Source: Coriaria nepalensis (taxonomy: Eukaryota > Streptophyta > Magnoliopsida > Cucurbitales > Coriariaceae). From it: a DNA stretch of 64,000 bases. Of the stretch, positions 23,984 through 37,539 are shown piece after piece (the first letter of the stretch is position 1; every line of letters starts with the position of its first letter). The position numbers and the translations under genes are program-made. The stretch is from the NCBI GenBank assembly GCA_027186245.1, contig CP114493.1:131501-195500 (forward strand). Reading direction: 5' to 3'. Under the pieces are notes generated by a model that was not told the DNA's origin, did not search any database, and saw only the letters and a list, made by a program, of their open reading frames with translations.

Positions 23984-26900
23984 ATGGCGGGGAGCCAGAG
24001 TGAAATCAATGTTCGAACCCTGACCGGAGAATCAATTACCGTCTCCATTTCTTCCATTGCTACACTATCGGAACTCAAGCTTCTTCTCCAGGAGACTTTT
24101 TCTCCTGCATCTAAATCCCCCAATTTTCACCTCTTCTTTAAGGTAAACCAAACCCTTCTCGCTCTCAAGTTTTTTTTCTTCTTCAGTTTCACTTTTTCGA
24201 GTTTCTGATGTTCCATAACTAAGTCCAATACTTTTCTTTACATATGAATGTAAATTGGGAACTTGTCCTCAACTCTACTGTAATTACGAAGTTGTGACTA
24301 GTCCCTCTGTTTTTTTCCCCCTTCAATGGCATCTGTAGAGGGTTAAATAATTACAGTGCCTCATATGGGTATGCCATTTTTGTTTCAGGGTAGTAAATTG
24401 AGACCACAGAGTAAGATATGTGAAATGCACTTCGGGCAGGGTGAATTTCTTGTTCTCGTTCCATTTACGAAGAGAGGCTCTCAGAGGAAGCCTACCGATC
24501 AATTTTCCAATGTTCCTAGTACAAGCTCCATCTCTAAATTCGCTGATTCAGCATGGTCTGAAATGATGCAAGACTTATCGTTCTTGCATGACAACTCAAG
24601 TAATGGAGCCGATGGAAATCTTCCCACCTATAATTTAGAGAGTTGTAATCTTTTAGATAAACCTGAAATGCCGGAAACAAATGGAAATAATAGAGCCGTG
24701 CCTTCTTCCTGGGAAGACTTACCTGAACCCTTAAAGGGCCCTAGTGTGTCTGTAAGTGGAAATCAAACTAAGCGGGCTAGGAAAAGCTCTACAACTCCTT
24801 CAAGTTCTCGTTCAGATCGAGTACAATGTAAAGTAGGTTATAGTCCTTCTGTTTATTTGTGATGATTGGGTTACTATCTTTATATATTCAAATAAGATGC
24901 CTATGTCATCACATACTGTTACAAGAGCCTACTTGTGTTCAAAATTTAAAATATTATCCCTTGTGTTTACTGAAATCCTTGTATCCAGAAAGCTATTCTT
25001 CTGTTCATATTTAAAGTGAAAAAAAAAAAAAAAAAGATAGTACACTGCCATAACAGCTATTTTGTACGTAGGACACAAAAATATTGCAACCCGATGAAAT
25101 GGTGGAACATCTACGAAACGGTGCTGGATCTGAAGGACAGGTTTCTTTCACACTTTTCTTATATCATTTTTTTTGGGTGGGAAGTGAGGAAATAAGTGGT
25201 ACATACACTTGTATGTTCGTTGCTTCTGTACCAAATTATAATGGCAGTAGTAGGGTGGGAGGACTTGCAGTCTTGCATTGAAGGATTTTCTTAGAAGTTC
25301 ATTCTGAAATTTGGTCTTAGCAGATGGTTCATGTTGAAGAAATTGGTGCCAGAAAAGCTTCTTATGGCGAAATACCAAGTGAACTTTCAATTGATATTAT
25401 ATCTGCACTCAAATGCAGTGGAATCACAAAGCTGTATGGTCACCAGGTATGGGTGCTTCTTAAGCTGCTATTTTTTTGGATGTCTCATTGTGTAACTCAA
25501 GTTAAATGTCTGTCCTTTGTATTATTATTCAATAGGCAAAGTCAATACAAGCCTCCCTGGCTGGTAAGAACGTTGTCGTGGCAACGATGACATCCAGTGG
25601 GAAATCTCTTTGCTATAATTTGCCAGTTCTCGAAGTGATGTCTCAAAATTTGCTGTCTTGTGCGCTTTACTTATTCCCAACAAAGGTCGGTATGAGTATT
25701 TTATTTATGGGTTTTGAAGAATGTAACTTTTTCCCTTTTTAGTAAAATGATCTGAGGTTTTCATGAAAACAGGCCTTAGCTCAAGATCAACTAAGAGCTC
25801 TTTTAATCTTAGCAAAAGGATTTAATGCTAGCTTAAACATCGGTGTATATGATGGTGATACTTCTCAGGATGAGAGGATGTGGCTGCGTGACAATGCTAG
25901 ACTGGTAATTTGTTGTTCATGACTAAATTTTTATCTACCATGTTGTTACACTAGATTCCTCACCAACTGAGATTTCTTGTTTTTTCTGACTGTAGTTGAT
26001 TACCAATCCAGATATGTTGCACATATCCATCTTGCCTCATCATACACAATTTAGAAGGATTTTATCTAATCTTCGGTATATATTAATGTGTGACTGGAAA
26101 ATTCTGTTTCTAGTATGCGTTAATTCCTCCAAAACTGTCTGTTTTGATTGCTATCACAATTGTAATTGATAGTTTTGTTTATTAGGTTTGTAGTCATTGA
26201 TGAAGCTCATACTTATAAGGGAGCATTTGGATGTCATACTGCTCTTATCTTGAGGAGACTTCGCCGGCTCTGCTCACATGGTATGCGTTTCATGGAGTGC
26301 TTACATAAAAAGAAAAGGGGAGTTCATTATATAATATCAAAAATATAACTCTAGTATTTTATTGATTCTTCGAAGTATGTTTTCAGTTTATGGAAGTGAT
26401 CCTTCTTTTGTATTCTGCACAGCAACTTCTGCAAATCCACGTGCGCATTGTATGGTAATTTGTTTTGGAATATGATTTTAGTTATCTTTTTTTGGTGTTC
26501 TTGGGCTACTCGAGATTAAGTTCCTGGTTCCATTCCTACGTGTAAACATAAATGATGACCTTTTCTTTAGAAGAATGGCAGCAATTTGTTTCTCAGGAAC
26601 TTTATGTTTATGAGAAATATTCCATGAAATTTTCCATTATCTCTGGTGTAATGACTTGATAATTGGAAAGTAACTTACGATGGTTAAGGAACTTGCAAAT
26701 CTATCAACTCTGGAGCTGATTCAGGAAGATGGAAGTCCTTCTGCCAAAAAGTTTTTTATCCTCTGGAATCCTACTATGGTGCTACCTCAGTGCTCTTAAT
26801 TAGAATAAAAATGGGATAAGAAAGTATCAATTTACCTAATACTTCTTGATTACATGCATGAAGGCAACTTGGAGAGCAATGGATTCTACTAAAAAAAAAG

Positions 26901-29900
26901 ATAAGAGTGCTAACTTTAGAACTCCAAGGTAAGGGGTCTATTATTACTTAATGAGCCTTATGATTTTTTAAGTATTCTTATGTACTAACTTAAATCAGAA
27001 CTTGAATTTGTTTCTATTAATACCACCTTTCAGCCCTATTTTGGACGTGTCAAGGCTCTTTGCAGAAATGGTTCAGCATGGACTTCGTTGCATTGCATTT
27101 TGTAAAACGCGTAAACTTTGTGAACTTGTTCTGTGCTATACGTATGTAACATTTTTTTTTTCTATTAATAGATTCACAACTTACAAACTTTTTGGGTTTT
27201 CTGGACAATATTTGCATGGTGTCCCTGTTAATCACAGTTGGAAAGAGTTCTTTTAATTAGTTTTTATTAATTTTGTGGTAGGCATGAGATTCTTCAGGAG
27301 ACGGCACCACACCTGGTCGCTACTGTATGTGCTTATCGCGCTGGATACACTGCTCAGGCAAGTGTATTGACTATTATTGAAGGTTCAATTATAAAAATTT
27401 CATGGTGATTGATTTTGTTGAAAATATTTTTAAATTCTGATGCTGGCCCAACATTAAGAACAGGATAGGAGGAGAATTGAGAGTGAATTTTTTGGTGGGA
27501 ATCTTCGTGGTATAGCTGCAACAAATGCACTCGAGTTGGGTATAGATGTTGGGCATGTGGATATAACTCTGCATTTGGGCTTCCCTGGTACTATTGCTAG
27601 GTAGAGTTTCTTTGTTCTTTTTATTTTTATTTTTGTTTCCATTAGTTCTCTGTCTGTTTGATTAAATTGCTTTCATCAGTTCAGTTATTTTTTTTCAAAT
27701 TTCTTGTTTGTATCTATATTTTAGCTTGTGGCAACAGGCTGGCAGAGCAGGAAGGAGAGAAAGAACTTCTCTTTCAATATACGTAGCATTTGAAGGGCCC
27801 CTTGATCAATATTTCATGAAACATCCAAGAAAACTCTTTGGAAGCCCAATAGAGTGCTGTCATATAGATTCTCAAAATGAGCAGGTTTTGACTTTTCCTG
27901 GTTCATTTTTATGAGTGCATTCTTTTGTTTCAACAAATTAGTATAGTGACTTTTTTATAACTTGTTTCTTATAGGTCCTTGAACAGCATTTGGTGTGTGC
28001 TGCTTCTGAACATCCATTAAGTTTGGTTTATGATGAGAAATATTTCGGTCCTGGCTTAAACACTGCCATAATGTCTCTAAATAATAGAGGGTCTTTGAGT
28101 TCAGATCCCTCCTGCGATTCTCATAACAGATTGTGGAACTACATAGGGCCAGAGGTATATATATATGGATATATATATATGCTATCTCTTACCATGGGCT
28201 ACATAGACTATTTAAACCTTCTAACTCGATGGTTGATGAACCTTGGGCATATTATTCCACAAATGTTGTTCTTTTCTTCTATAGTATTAACTTTTCCTTA
28301 TGTTGTGTGCTCTAGAAATCGCCTTCACAATCAATTAGTATTCGAGCTATGGAAACTCAGAAATACAAAGTTGTGGACCAGCGACGTGAAGAACTCCTCG
28401 AAGAGATTGAGGAAAGCCGGGCTTTCTTTCAGGTAATAGAAGTTGGTTTATAATTAGAATTTTGCACCACCATATTTCATCAAAGAAAAGAGAATGCCTT
28501 TGCCCGTAGGGTGCTTTCTTAACTTTTTTTCCAACATGTACATTTCATTTATATATATATATTTCAGATATATGAAGGTGCTGTTTATTTGCACCAAGGA
28601 AGAACCTATCTGGTCAAAAGCTTGGATTTATCCAATATGGTTGCCTTTTGTGAAAGAGCTGACTTGAAGTATTACACGAAAACTCGTGATTACACTGATA
28701 TTCATGTCATTGGTGGTAACATGGTATGTCAAAGTTTTAAACTTTTCCACTTTCTTCTCGAGTGAGAGTAGAATGAGCAAGAGCAATGAACCGATCTGTT
28801 TGTCTTCATCTCACGTGGATTTCTTTCTGTTTCTAGGCATATCCAAGGAGATTTCCCAGTATCCCCTGCTCAGAATCAACTGCACGAGCAGATCATTGTA
28901 AAGTAACAACTGCTTGGTTTGGCTTCTATCGTGTATGGAGAGGAAGCAACACAATTTTTGACTCAGTCGATCTTTCACTTCCTAATCATTCATACAGCTC
29001 ACAGGTGCTCTTGATCTTAATGTCATTTAATTATTTCTCTCTGGATTTTGTTGTCTATAATAATACTTTTTGTTTAATCTTTCTCCATACTCTCAATCTC
29101 TTTTCTTGTTTTCATAAAGGCAGTTTGGATTCCAGTTCCACGATCAATAAAAGAAGAAGTGAAGATGAAAGGCTTCGATTTCCGTGCTGGCTTGCATGCT
29201 GCTTCACATGCACTTTTGAATGTAGTGCCTTTGTAAGGCGCTCTTATACTGCCCACCCATGGAGCTCATTAAGAATTTCTACAAGGACTTATAATTCATC
29301 TTTCTCCTTTTTTTTTTGGCAGACGTATAATATGCAACTTATCTGACTTGGCTCCAGAATGTGCAAATCCTCATGATACTCGCTATTTCCCGGAAAGAAT
29401 ATTATTATATGATCCACATCCCGGAGGGACTGGTATATCAGTTCAGGCAAGTGAGACGGAAACTGGAAATTTTTCTTAAAATGACAAATGGTGTGTTAAA
29501 GTTAAACTTTCATTTAATATTGATGATTTTTTTTGGGGGGGGGGGGGGGAAATGTAACAGGTTCAACCCTTTTTCATAGAGCTATTAAGTGCTTCTTTGG
29601 ACCTTCTCACATCTTGCTGCTGTTTTGGAGATGCCGGTTGTCCAAACTGTGTCCAAGTCAGCCATACTTATTCTCTCTTTCTTCATCCTTTTTTTCTCTA
29701 GCTTGAATTACAAATGTATCTTCTAAATGTGTTTCAATATGGTGCAGAGTCTGGCTTGTCATGAATATAATGAGGTTCTACATAAGGATGCAGCCGTTTT
29801 GATCATCAAGGTTGGTATACGGGTCCAAGTTGGATCCAAACCAGTTTCAATCAAGTTCCATTTTCGACATGTCGTTATGACTCACTGATTTACCTTCTAT

Positions 29901-29978
29901 TTGTTCCTTGAACAGGGTATTTTAGAGGTGGAGAAATCATCTTCTAATTCTAGCGGCGGAATCATGAAATTCAACTAA
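23984..29978 (+). CDS. HRQ1: HRQ1-type RecQ4-like DNA helicase with N-terminal ubiquitin-like domain
   Basis: 3'-5' DNA helicase of genome maintenance. 24 exons: 23984-24142, 24389-24832, 25072-25140, 25324-25446, 25536-25685, 25773-25904, 25996-26075, 26186-26280, 26387-26454, 26689-26778, 26864-26928, 27034-27141, 27282-27357, 27464-27600, 27725-27884, 27975-28154, 28316-28432, 28568-28723, 28837-29004, 29120-29232, 29323-29446, 29561-29656, 29748-29810, 29916-29978. All phases agree; 1011 residues. A ubiquitin-like fold (about 8-85) precedes a disordered, serine-rich stretch. Helicase motifs: Walker A TMTSSGKS (about 280-290), FPTKALAQDQ, VVIDEAHTYKG (about 388), FCTATSANP, then C-terminal lobe RCIAFCKTRKLCELVL, ATNALELGIDVG and QQAGRAGRRE. 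The C-terminus is the DUF1998-type region with a cysteine cluster, CCCFGDAGCPNC. Two introns (27358-27463 and 29447-29560) use GC instead of GT donors, both in CAG|GCAAGT. Confidence 0.93.
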
Positions 29979-30591
29979 TAATAAAATAACAAAATGATTA
30001 TATGATTTAAGAAGATACAAAAAAAAAAAAAAAAAAAGCAAACAAGAACCATAATCTGCAAAAAGAAATGAAAAAAAGAAAAAGAAAAGTTTTATACATA
30101 ATTTATTGCTTCTATTAATATTTGTCCGAATTCTTTAATAGACATGTTGTAAGGTTTCGGATTTCATCAAAAGCAAAAAGAGTATAATTTAGGACAATGT
30201 TAGACTTCTCAAGCCATTGTACAAAGGCCATGCTCTATTTAGGACAGTGTAACCCTGCAGCAATCATGAAAAGTTTAGGAGAATTAGTCTTTAGCGAAAT
30301 ATATATCCACATGTAATAATTATCAAACCATTAGATAAAAGTAAACGATCTGTTTGGGAGTTAGGACAACAAAACAACCCGTTCTATCATGGACTGGTTT
30401 GTTCAGGGCTCGGGTGATACCATTACCATTCCGGCCATGTCTTAATGAGAATACCCATGGAATACCCATCTTCAACTACTAACCTTGGTGTTGGCACTGT
30501 TCTTCATTATTGATTTGTATCCCTCCTCAAATTTCCCATCAATTGAAATATCATGACTTTGTTCTGTTGTTGCCCATTTTGAACTCTACAG
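29979..30591. other. Intergenic between HRQ1 and the asparaginase pseudogene
   Basis: HRQ1 3' flank with an A-tract at 30019-30037. No coding frame. Upstream asparaginase exons are not visible. Confidence 0.5.
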
Positions 30592-31099
30592 ATAGATTAC
30601 ACAACCAATTCAATAAGATAAGAAAACCCAAAACCCAACTATAGCCAATAATGATGGAGATAGTCAAATCGGCACTGTTGGATGTGTAGCCGGTGATTAG
30701 AACGGGAACTTAGCATCTGCAACTTCAACGGGCAGTTCAGTCAACAAAATGGTGGGCCGAATTGAGGATACAGCCGTCATAACTGCTGGGACCTATGCCA
30801 ACAAACTTTGTGCAGTTTCTGCTACGGGAAAGGGTGAAGAAATCATACGTGGCACTGTCGCTTGGGAAGTAGCAGCTGTAACGGAGTTCAAGGGTCTTTG
30901 CCTGAGTGAAGCGGCAGCCTATGTTGTGGATAGTGTTCCGAAAGGGAACGTGGGTTTGGTAGCAGTATCTGCAACAGGGGAGGTTGCTATGCCTTTTAAT
31001 ACTACCGGAATGTTCCGAGCTTTTGCTAGTGAAGATGGGTATTCTATGGTTGGAATTTGGCCTTCTTTCTCTAGAAGAAAACTGAATCCATCTGGTTGA
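30592..31099 (+). pseudogene. Plant L-asparaginase / isoaspartyl peptidase, beta-domain fragment
   Basis: Matches only the last exon of plant-type (Ntn-hydrolase) asparaginase. A splice-acceptor-like CTACAG precedes QIDYTTNS; after a frameshift and a TAA near 30615 the match resumes with NDGDSQIGTVGCVA, where the Thr of IGT is the autocleavage and catalytic residue. A TAG follows GD in place of the next codon. From 30749 the frame is open: [55 protein letters not shown], ending at TGA 31099. The alpha subunit part is missing, so no active enzyme can result. The 117-codon open frame is unusually well kept for a relic. Confidence 0.88.
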
Positions 31100-31573
31100 A
31101 TTGTAAATAATTTTTTCTCTAAACAGCTCGTACTAAATGTCTATATGCAATGACATGTTTTTATTGGTAAAGGTTCTCGTTGATTGCCAAAGTCTTTGTT
31201 TGAGACTCAAATTAGCAAATAACAATACACCCGAAGAATAAAATTTGGTTTACTTTCATTACAGATTGAAACTGGTGATAGCTTATTACAAATTGAAAAG
31301 AAGAAAGGAAAATCTACAGCTTGCAGATGGTGCGTAAGGATCCCATCAGCCAAAAAAATGGAATCCCTGAGGCCTCTTCACCTTAGTACACTTTAAACCT
31401 CTCTATTGTATAAATGGAAAATAAAAAGAAAAAAAATGTTCCCTTTAAAGGTATAAAAGTTCCTACTTCTGTCTCTCTACAAAAACAATATCACAAATTG
31501 AAGGAATAGAAGAAGCACTGAAAATTATAAAAATGGCTCCATTTAAACAAATCAAGAAGAAGCACTAAAAATT
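31100..31573. other. Spacer and GAUT11 3' flank
   Basis: No gene. Contains the minus-strand 3' untranslated region of GAUT11. Confidence 0.5.
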
Positions 31574-33639
31574 CTAACTTATGATGCAATCTTTCAGAAA
31601 AGGATGGCTCTGATTTATATACTTCTCCCACAAAGGCTTGTACCTTCCAATTGCCAACCTCAACCACGGCTTCATATTCCCATTGAAGTGAACAACCACT
31701 GCACTTTCGATCAAACGGCTGTCAACATTCGGGTCATAACCCAATCCCAAAACATGCCATCTCCTATCAAGTGGTTCTGTAAGACCATAGAAGGTCAAAA
31801 GACCAGGAGAAAGAGTACCTAACTTCCACAACATTCCATCCTTATTCTGTTCCTGCCAGTGATGAAATCTAGCAGTCACATTAGCTTTCCTCCATGCAAT
31901 TAGATCAAAAACATTCATTCCAAAAGCCCATCCACATGCCTGTGGATCAAACTTCGAACTCATAATCGGGTTTGAAAAATTAAGATACTTGTAATAACGA
32001 TGAAACGATTCAAGACAAGTTTCAACTGCTCCATTTACATTCCCATGCAAATCGAGCGAAAACAGTGTGGTCATGTCCTTTTGGACAATGACATCATCGT
32101 CTAGAAAAACCACCTTCTCTAGTTGTGGATATATTTCTGGGATGTAAAATCGAAGATGGTTCAATAAAGAAGGGTATTTCGGGTTCAAATCTTGATACCC
32201 TCCGAAAAAAGATTCTTGCGACTTTGAATCAAGGCTCTGTTTAAAAACAGGGGAATAAGAAGCATTTAACCAGGAGAAATTTTCAATGTTTTGAACTTCT
32301 ATTGTAGATTCCTTGAAAAAATCATTGTTACCCAGAAACCATGCCTGCATGGCCTTGTAATTGACTCCATTAGTGACGATATGAAACACTAGTTGCTTGG
32401 GATGATCTGCATTAGAAACAGTGGAGTTGACAACTACAGAGGTCGATACCACGTTATCGGAAAATATACAGAAATGGTAGAGATTGTTATCAGTGAGACG
32501 AGGAGAGTTTCTCGTCTCCCTTTCTCTTTCTCGTAAGGATGGGTTTGTAAACCAATCAGACATGAGTTTAACATTCAGACAATGAAGGCTTTTGGGTAGT
32601 GATCCGGTTGCAAGTTGACCAAAAACCGTGCTTTGTACCATAGCAGCATTAGTCCGTTCTTCAAGGGCTTGAATATGATTTTTCATGGTCAATATTGTGG
32701 TCCCAATATCGTAATGTGCGTCTTGTGCTTTGAATATAAGAGAAGATAGGCTTTGGATTATGGGCCCGGCTTCTTCAATTGTAATGGGATCACCTCTATT
32801 TATGGCTTTTGAAAGCAGAAGTTGACAACTTCTGATCTTTGAACTAAGTTGCCAAGCAAGATGAAGATTATTGTGCTCTTTGGAAATAATGACATACGCC
32901 TTCGCCAGTGTCATTTGCTCAGCCAATTGCCTGATATATGATGTGGCACTTGATATTTCTTCGGTGAAATTTAACATGTCATTAGCAGGCTCTTCGATTC
33001 TCCAATTTCTCTCCTGGGAAAAAGAAGGCAGGGTCATGTTAGTTTCATGGGGAAGTAGAAGCGAAGAAACAATAACAGTTATGGAAAGTGCTTAAAGTAA
33101 ATATAAGCACTGGATGGGTATATGAAACGTAGCATAAATTTTTGTCTTCAGAAGCAATATAGAGAGCATAACAGATATGAAATGATAAGATGGAGAGCTA
33201 GTGCAAAGATTTAAATTAAATACTCATATAATATAAATGATCTTTACATCATCCTAATAAGGTAAAAGGAGAACGCTTAGTTAGTGAAAAACCAAATTTT
33301 AGTGATTATGATTAATGAAAATGTATCAATCGAGACAATCAAAGCGAAATGGTGTAATTACGGTATTGATTCTTATTACTAATCAGCAGCAGCAGAAGGC
33401 AGTAGTATTATCATATTGTAATAATCACGGTGATCCAGAAATTGACGTAACAAAAAAAAAGGGGGTCTGTCAGATAAATGTGTTACCAGAGTGGGCTGTT
33501 CGACCAGATCTTCATGGTGGTTATGGTGAAGCACAAACAAAACGAGGCCCGCAACAAAGAAGAGCCCAAGAAACACTAAGATCCAATCCGATATCCTCCT
33601 CCTGACAGGGCGCCGATTGTCGGCAGCCCGCCGCCGCAT
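31574..33639 (-). CDS. GAUT11: Alpha-1,4-galacturonosyltransferase GAUT11
   Basis: Golgi GT8 enzyme of pectin (homogalacturonan) synthesis. Two exons, 33639-33487 and 33013-31574, phase 0, 530 residues, close to the remembered length of Arabidopsis GAUT11 (At1g18580), which shares the single intron position. A short basic tail (MRRRAADNRRPVRRR) is followed by a membrane anchor at about 19-38. The family stem region follows, with LNFTEEISSATSYIRQLAEQ and LAKAYVIISKEHNNLHLAW. The GT8 domain shows LYHFCIFSDNV, SVVVNSTVSNADHPKQLVFH, the metal-binding DDDVIVQKD, GAVETCLESFHRYYKYLNF, CGWAFGMNVFDL and the C-terminal HFNGNMKPW. Identity with GAUT11 is far greater than with GAUT8/9/10. An upstream in-frame GTG at 33666 is not a likely start. 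Confidence 0.96.
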
Positions 33640-35512
33640 CTTCAACCGATCAGCTCCACAATTCACCTCAAAATCGTTAATTCAAACAAACCCATGTGAC
33701 CTGGTTCCATCAAAATATCATCAAAACGACGAACCCGAGCGGATCAAATCGTTTTCTGGCTCACTCGCCGCACTGCTCTACGTATGAAAAATGAAGTCAA
33801 AACAGCCCTGCATCGACGTTAGAGAATAATTAATGGGTGGGAGAGAATCTTGACCCAGAAGCAGAACTGGTAGTCCTTCTTAGTTTATATAAACGATATG
33901 GCTGGCTGATCTCTCGTTTGTAGAATAACTGATAGAGGAGGAGGAGGAGGAGGAGGAGAAAGAAAATTTCAGTCGGGACTGAGAAAAGTTGAAAGCTTGG
34001 AATATGGAACATCAAAAATGGTTGGAAGAAGGAGAAAGGCCGCGAGAGTTACAAAATGAATTTAGGCCTAAATCGGGCCCATTAGGCCATTTTTGAGAAC
34101 AAAATGACACGGATCTAAAAGCCCACACACCATACACAGCTTTGACCCAAGTATTATATACTTTTATGTCCACCTCCATAATTTTGTATTTTACATTTGT
34201 CAAATTAAATTGAATTATAATTTTTTATATCATATTATTTATTACATGAAGAATTTGGATGCATTTGAGTTGTGATGGAAGATTATGAGTATTCGATGAA
34301 CAATCTCAGTTTTAATAGATTCCAAATAGAGTTAAACATAGATAGTGACAATCAACCAACTAAAAAAAATGATTGATCGGATTGGTTGTGATGGGTGATG
34401 AGGAGGCAACAAAAGTTGGGCGTCACTAACTATGGGAAGCTGAAATGAAGTCACAATTTTGGAAGATGGGGCGCATATGAAGTCTTCCACTATTGTCATC
34501 GGTGAAAGACAGTGATTTTCATCAACACCCGATTCATTCATTCATTCATTCGTTCACGTGGAGAGAAAGATAATGGGTGGCTGGAACAAGAACACGACGA
34601 AGAAGTAGATGTGGCTGACTTAGTGAGCTGGCTTCAATTATTGGACCCTCTACACATTGCATTTAATACCCTAAATTGGCCAATGCATGCAAGAGAATAG
34701 AGAGTGCCCTTTTGATCATTTAAGCTAGCGTAGAATATCCTAATTACTAATACCGGATTAATTCCGTGCAGCTCCAAGACACCGCTAATATGCTGGAACA
34801 TGTTCATGATTCACTCCAAAGGCTAGGCTAAGGGGACAATATGGTTCTCTCAAGTCTGTAAATGACATCCCTACTTGGTCATGTTTTTGTAGGGTTAAAA
34901 AGAAAGAGCAGGCAGGCAGCCATGAATTCAAATAAACAATAATTAGATACATGAAGATTGAAGGGGGTTGTTGTTTTAAAACAGATCTCGACTTGATCGT
35001 AGTACACTGTTCATGGATGATGACCTGAGTAGTAATGTTGAAAAATAAAAGAGAAAGGAGGGGCCTACGTTAGGTGGAAGTGGGTGACTGCCAGACAAGC
35101 TTTATCAAAGCGAAGTAGGTTGCCAATTTGAGAGAGAGAGAGAGAACTCTCATGCTCTTTTTAGTTCTTACATGTGAAGATTAGACAACATCCACCACTA
35201 CCATTCTTTTCTTTTCTAAATTACAGTAGATGTGGAAATTAAGAATCTTTTAGACATATCAAACTTAACTAAGTACATGGTGTTTAAGTTTAAGCACATC
35301 TTCAAGACATCAAAGCTTATGAGCCCATGAACTGATTTTAAGTATAAAAAAAAAACATATGTGGGTAGAGGAAAGGAGGATAGAGATTGGGTGGAAAGCT
35401 TGCATTGCATTATTGAACCAACATCTCTTTCTCTCACCCAAAAGCCAAAAGCCAAAAGGGCAAACTCCATCTCCATCTCCATCTCCCTAAGAGTAAATTG
35501 AGTGTTTGAATT
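33640..35512. other. Intergenic between GAUT11 and the second copia element
   Basis: GAUT11 leader and promoter on the left. Contains a GGA microsatellite at about 33935-33958, an ATTC repeat at 34535-34552 and a GA repeat at about 35132-35146. No credible coding frame. Confidence 0.5.
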
Positions 35513-36152
35513 ATGTTAATTTGTGAAGAATTAATCTTAGAGTTGACTCTTAATTTTTCTTTTCAGAAGGCATTAACCACTATATTGGCAGTTAGTTCTC
35601 ACCCATACAAACCTATAGAAATTGGAATCATTTCAATCGGATCATCTTAGCTCAAATTATCTCTCATTGAAGCTCACTTGTTCACTTCATCTATTGGTTT
35701 TCTTACGGAACAACTCAGCAGCTAATTTGAATTCTTTATGAAATATGATCCTTAACAAGTTTGTTTTGTGTTCTTCTCATGTGAAAATTGGTTTCAAGTG
35801 CTGGAAATGTTTAGAGCTCTTTTTGGATTGAAATGCCCTTTGGACAGCAAAAGCAACTATAGGCAATATACTCTCTAGTTTAAGCCTACTTGAAGGTTGT
35901 TGTAGTTTATGCTTTTGTCTAAACTTTAATTAGCCGTAACAGTAGCTATTGTTTAGTACTTTCAGTTTACTTGTTTCAAGTTTAAGTATGACTATAAGTA
36001 TACTTAATCATTTCATTCTCTTTTTATATGTTGATGTAATTCTTCAATGAATGTATGTATTTTTTGTTTGACAGCAACAACATTATTTTTCTGTTCAATT
36101 CATTTTCATTTTGTTTCTCTTATTCTCACCTACAACAAATCAAAATCAAACA
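35513..36152 (+). repeat. 5' LTR of the plus-strand copia element
   Basis: 640 bp, sharing GTTAGTTCTCACCCATACAAAC, AAGTGCTGGAAAT and GACAGCAAAAGC with the 3' LTR. Its last bases AAACA abut the primer-binding site. Confidence 0.88.
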
Positions 36153-36255
36153 TGGTATTAAAGCTATCCTCTTAAGGGTCCGTTTAACTTCTTTCTTCAA
36201 CTTAGTCACCTTAAACACAACTTCATTTAACCTACTAAAAACCAGAATATATAAC

Positions 36256-37180
36256 ATGTCTAATCCGAGCCAAGTGAGCTTACCATCTTCTCCTGTTTTT
36301 AATGGGAAAGAGTATCATATCTAAAGTGACAAGATGCAAAATTATCTTATTGCATTCAGTTTATGGGAAGCAGTGAAGGAATGTTATGATCCACCAGCTA
36401 AAGATGTAAATCTCACTGTGAATCAACTCAAGGCAGACAAGGAGAAAAAGCAAAAAAATTATAAGGTAATGATAGTCATTCAATCAACCATAATAAATGA
36501 GATCTACACCAGAGTTCTAGGCATAAAAAAATGCCAAGAAGGCTTGGGACACCATTTAGACTGAATTTATGTCACAAAGAGAGTAAGGGTGGTGAATCTT
36601 CTAGTTGCAAGAAGATAATTTGAAGCATTAAGAATGAAAGAAAATGAACCAGTTCAATCTTATATTGAAAAGTTGAATGTTGTGGTAAGTCATATGAGGA
36701 TACTGGGAGATGAAGTTTCAAAAAGTACTATAGTCAACAAGGTACTTATCTCCTTGTCATTCAAATTTGATTTCAAAGTGAATGACATTGAAGAGGCAAA
36801 GATCTTACCTCTCTTACCTTGAGTAAACTCATGGGGTCTCTACAAGCTAATGAAAAAGACACTCAAACAGAACTCAAGAGACTTCTGAGGGTGGTTTGTT
36901 GGCAAATCATAAGAAGACTTAGAAGAAGGACAACCATCCAAGTAGTTCATCAAACTCTGGCAAAAGGAAATAAATTGCATACAATCATTGTAAGAGAAAG
37001 GGGCATCTTGAAAATAATTTCTTCAGCAAGCACAAACTTATGTGCTCATATTGCTAGAGGTTGGGCCACTTAGAGAAAGATTATAGAAAGAAAGAGTATG
37101 ATGCAACTCAAACTCCAGCTCAATAAGCAAATGCAATAGAGGAAGCTGAGCACTTGTTTATTGCCAAAAAGAGATTGGGT
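36256..37180 (+). pseudogene. Copia Gag remnant
   Basis: Starts MSNPSQVSLPSSPVFNGKEY, a typical copia Gag N-terminus, with a TAA after YHI. It continues MQNYLIAFSLWEAVKECYD and MKENEPVQSYIEKLNVVVSH. The zinc knuckle at about 36975-37080 is decayed (CKRKGHLENN, then MCSYC interrupted by TAG, RLGHLEKD). Several frame breaks. Confidence 0.85.
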
Positions 37181-37539
37181 TATAAACATTGATTGTTCAA
37201 ATCACATGTCATATGATCTTAGTCTATTTGACAAAATAAATAGAAAGTTTTCCATTATCATTATAGTAAGAAATAGAGAGACAATCCAAGCTAAAGGAAA
37301 AGGGAATGCGATTGTCTAGACCAAGCATGGAACTAGACATATAACAAATTTGTTATATGTTCCTAGCATTAATCAAAATTTTATGAGTGTAGGACAAATG
37401 ATGAAGCGTGGCTACACCTTGTTGTTTAAGGATTCTCACTATCATATTTGTGACTCTAAGATGAATGAAGTTGTGAGAGTGCCACTCAATCACAACTGTT
37501 TCTCAGTAAAATAGGAACATCAAGCTCTAATATACAGAG

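Noticed and set aside
33379..33666. GAUT11 start at 33666
   Set aside because: The codon there is GTG; ATG at 33639 gives the usual MRRR start.
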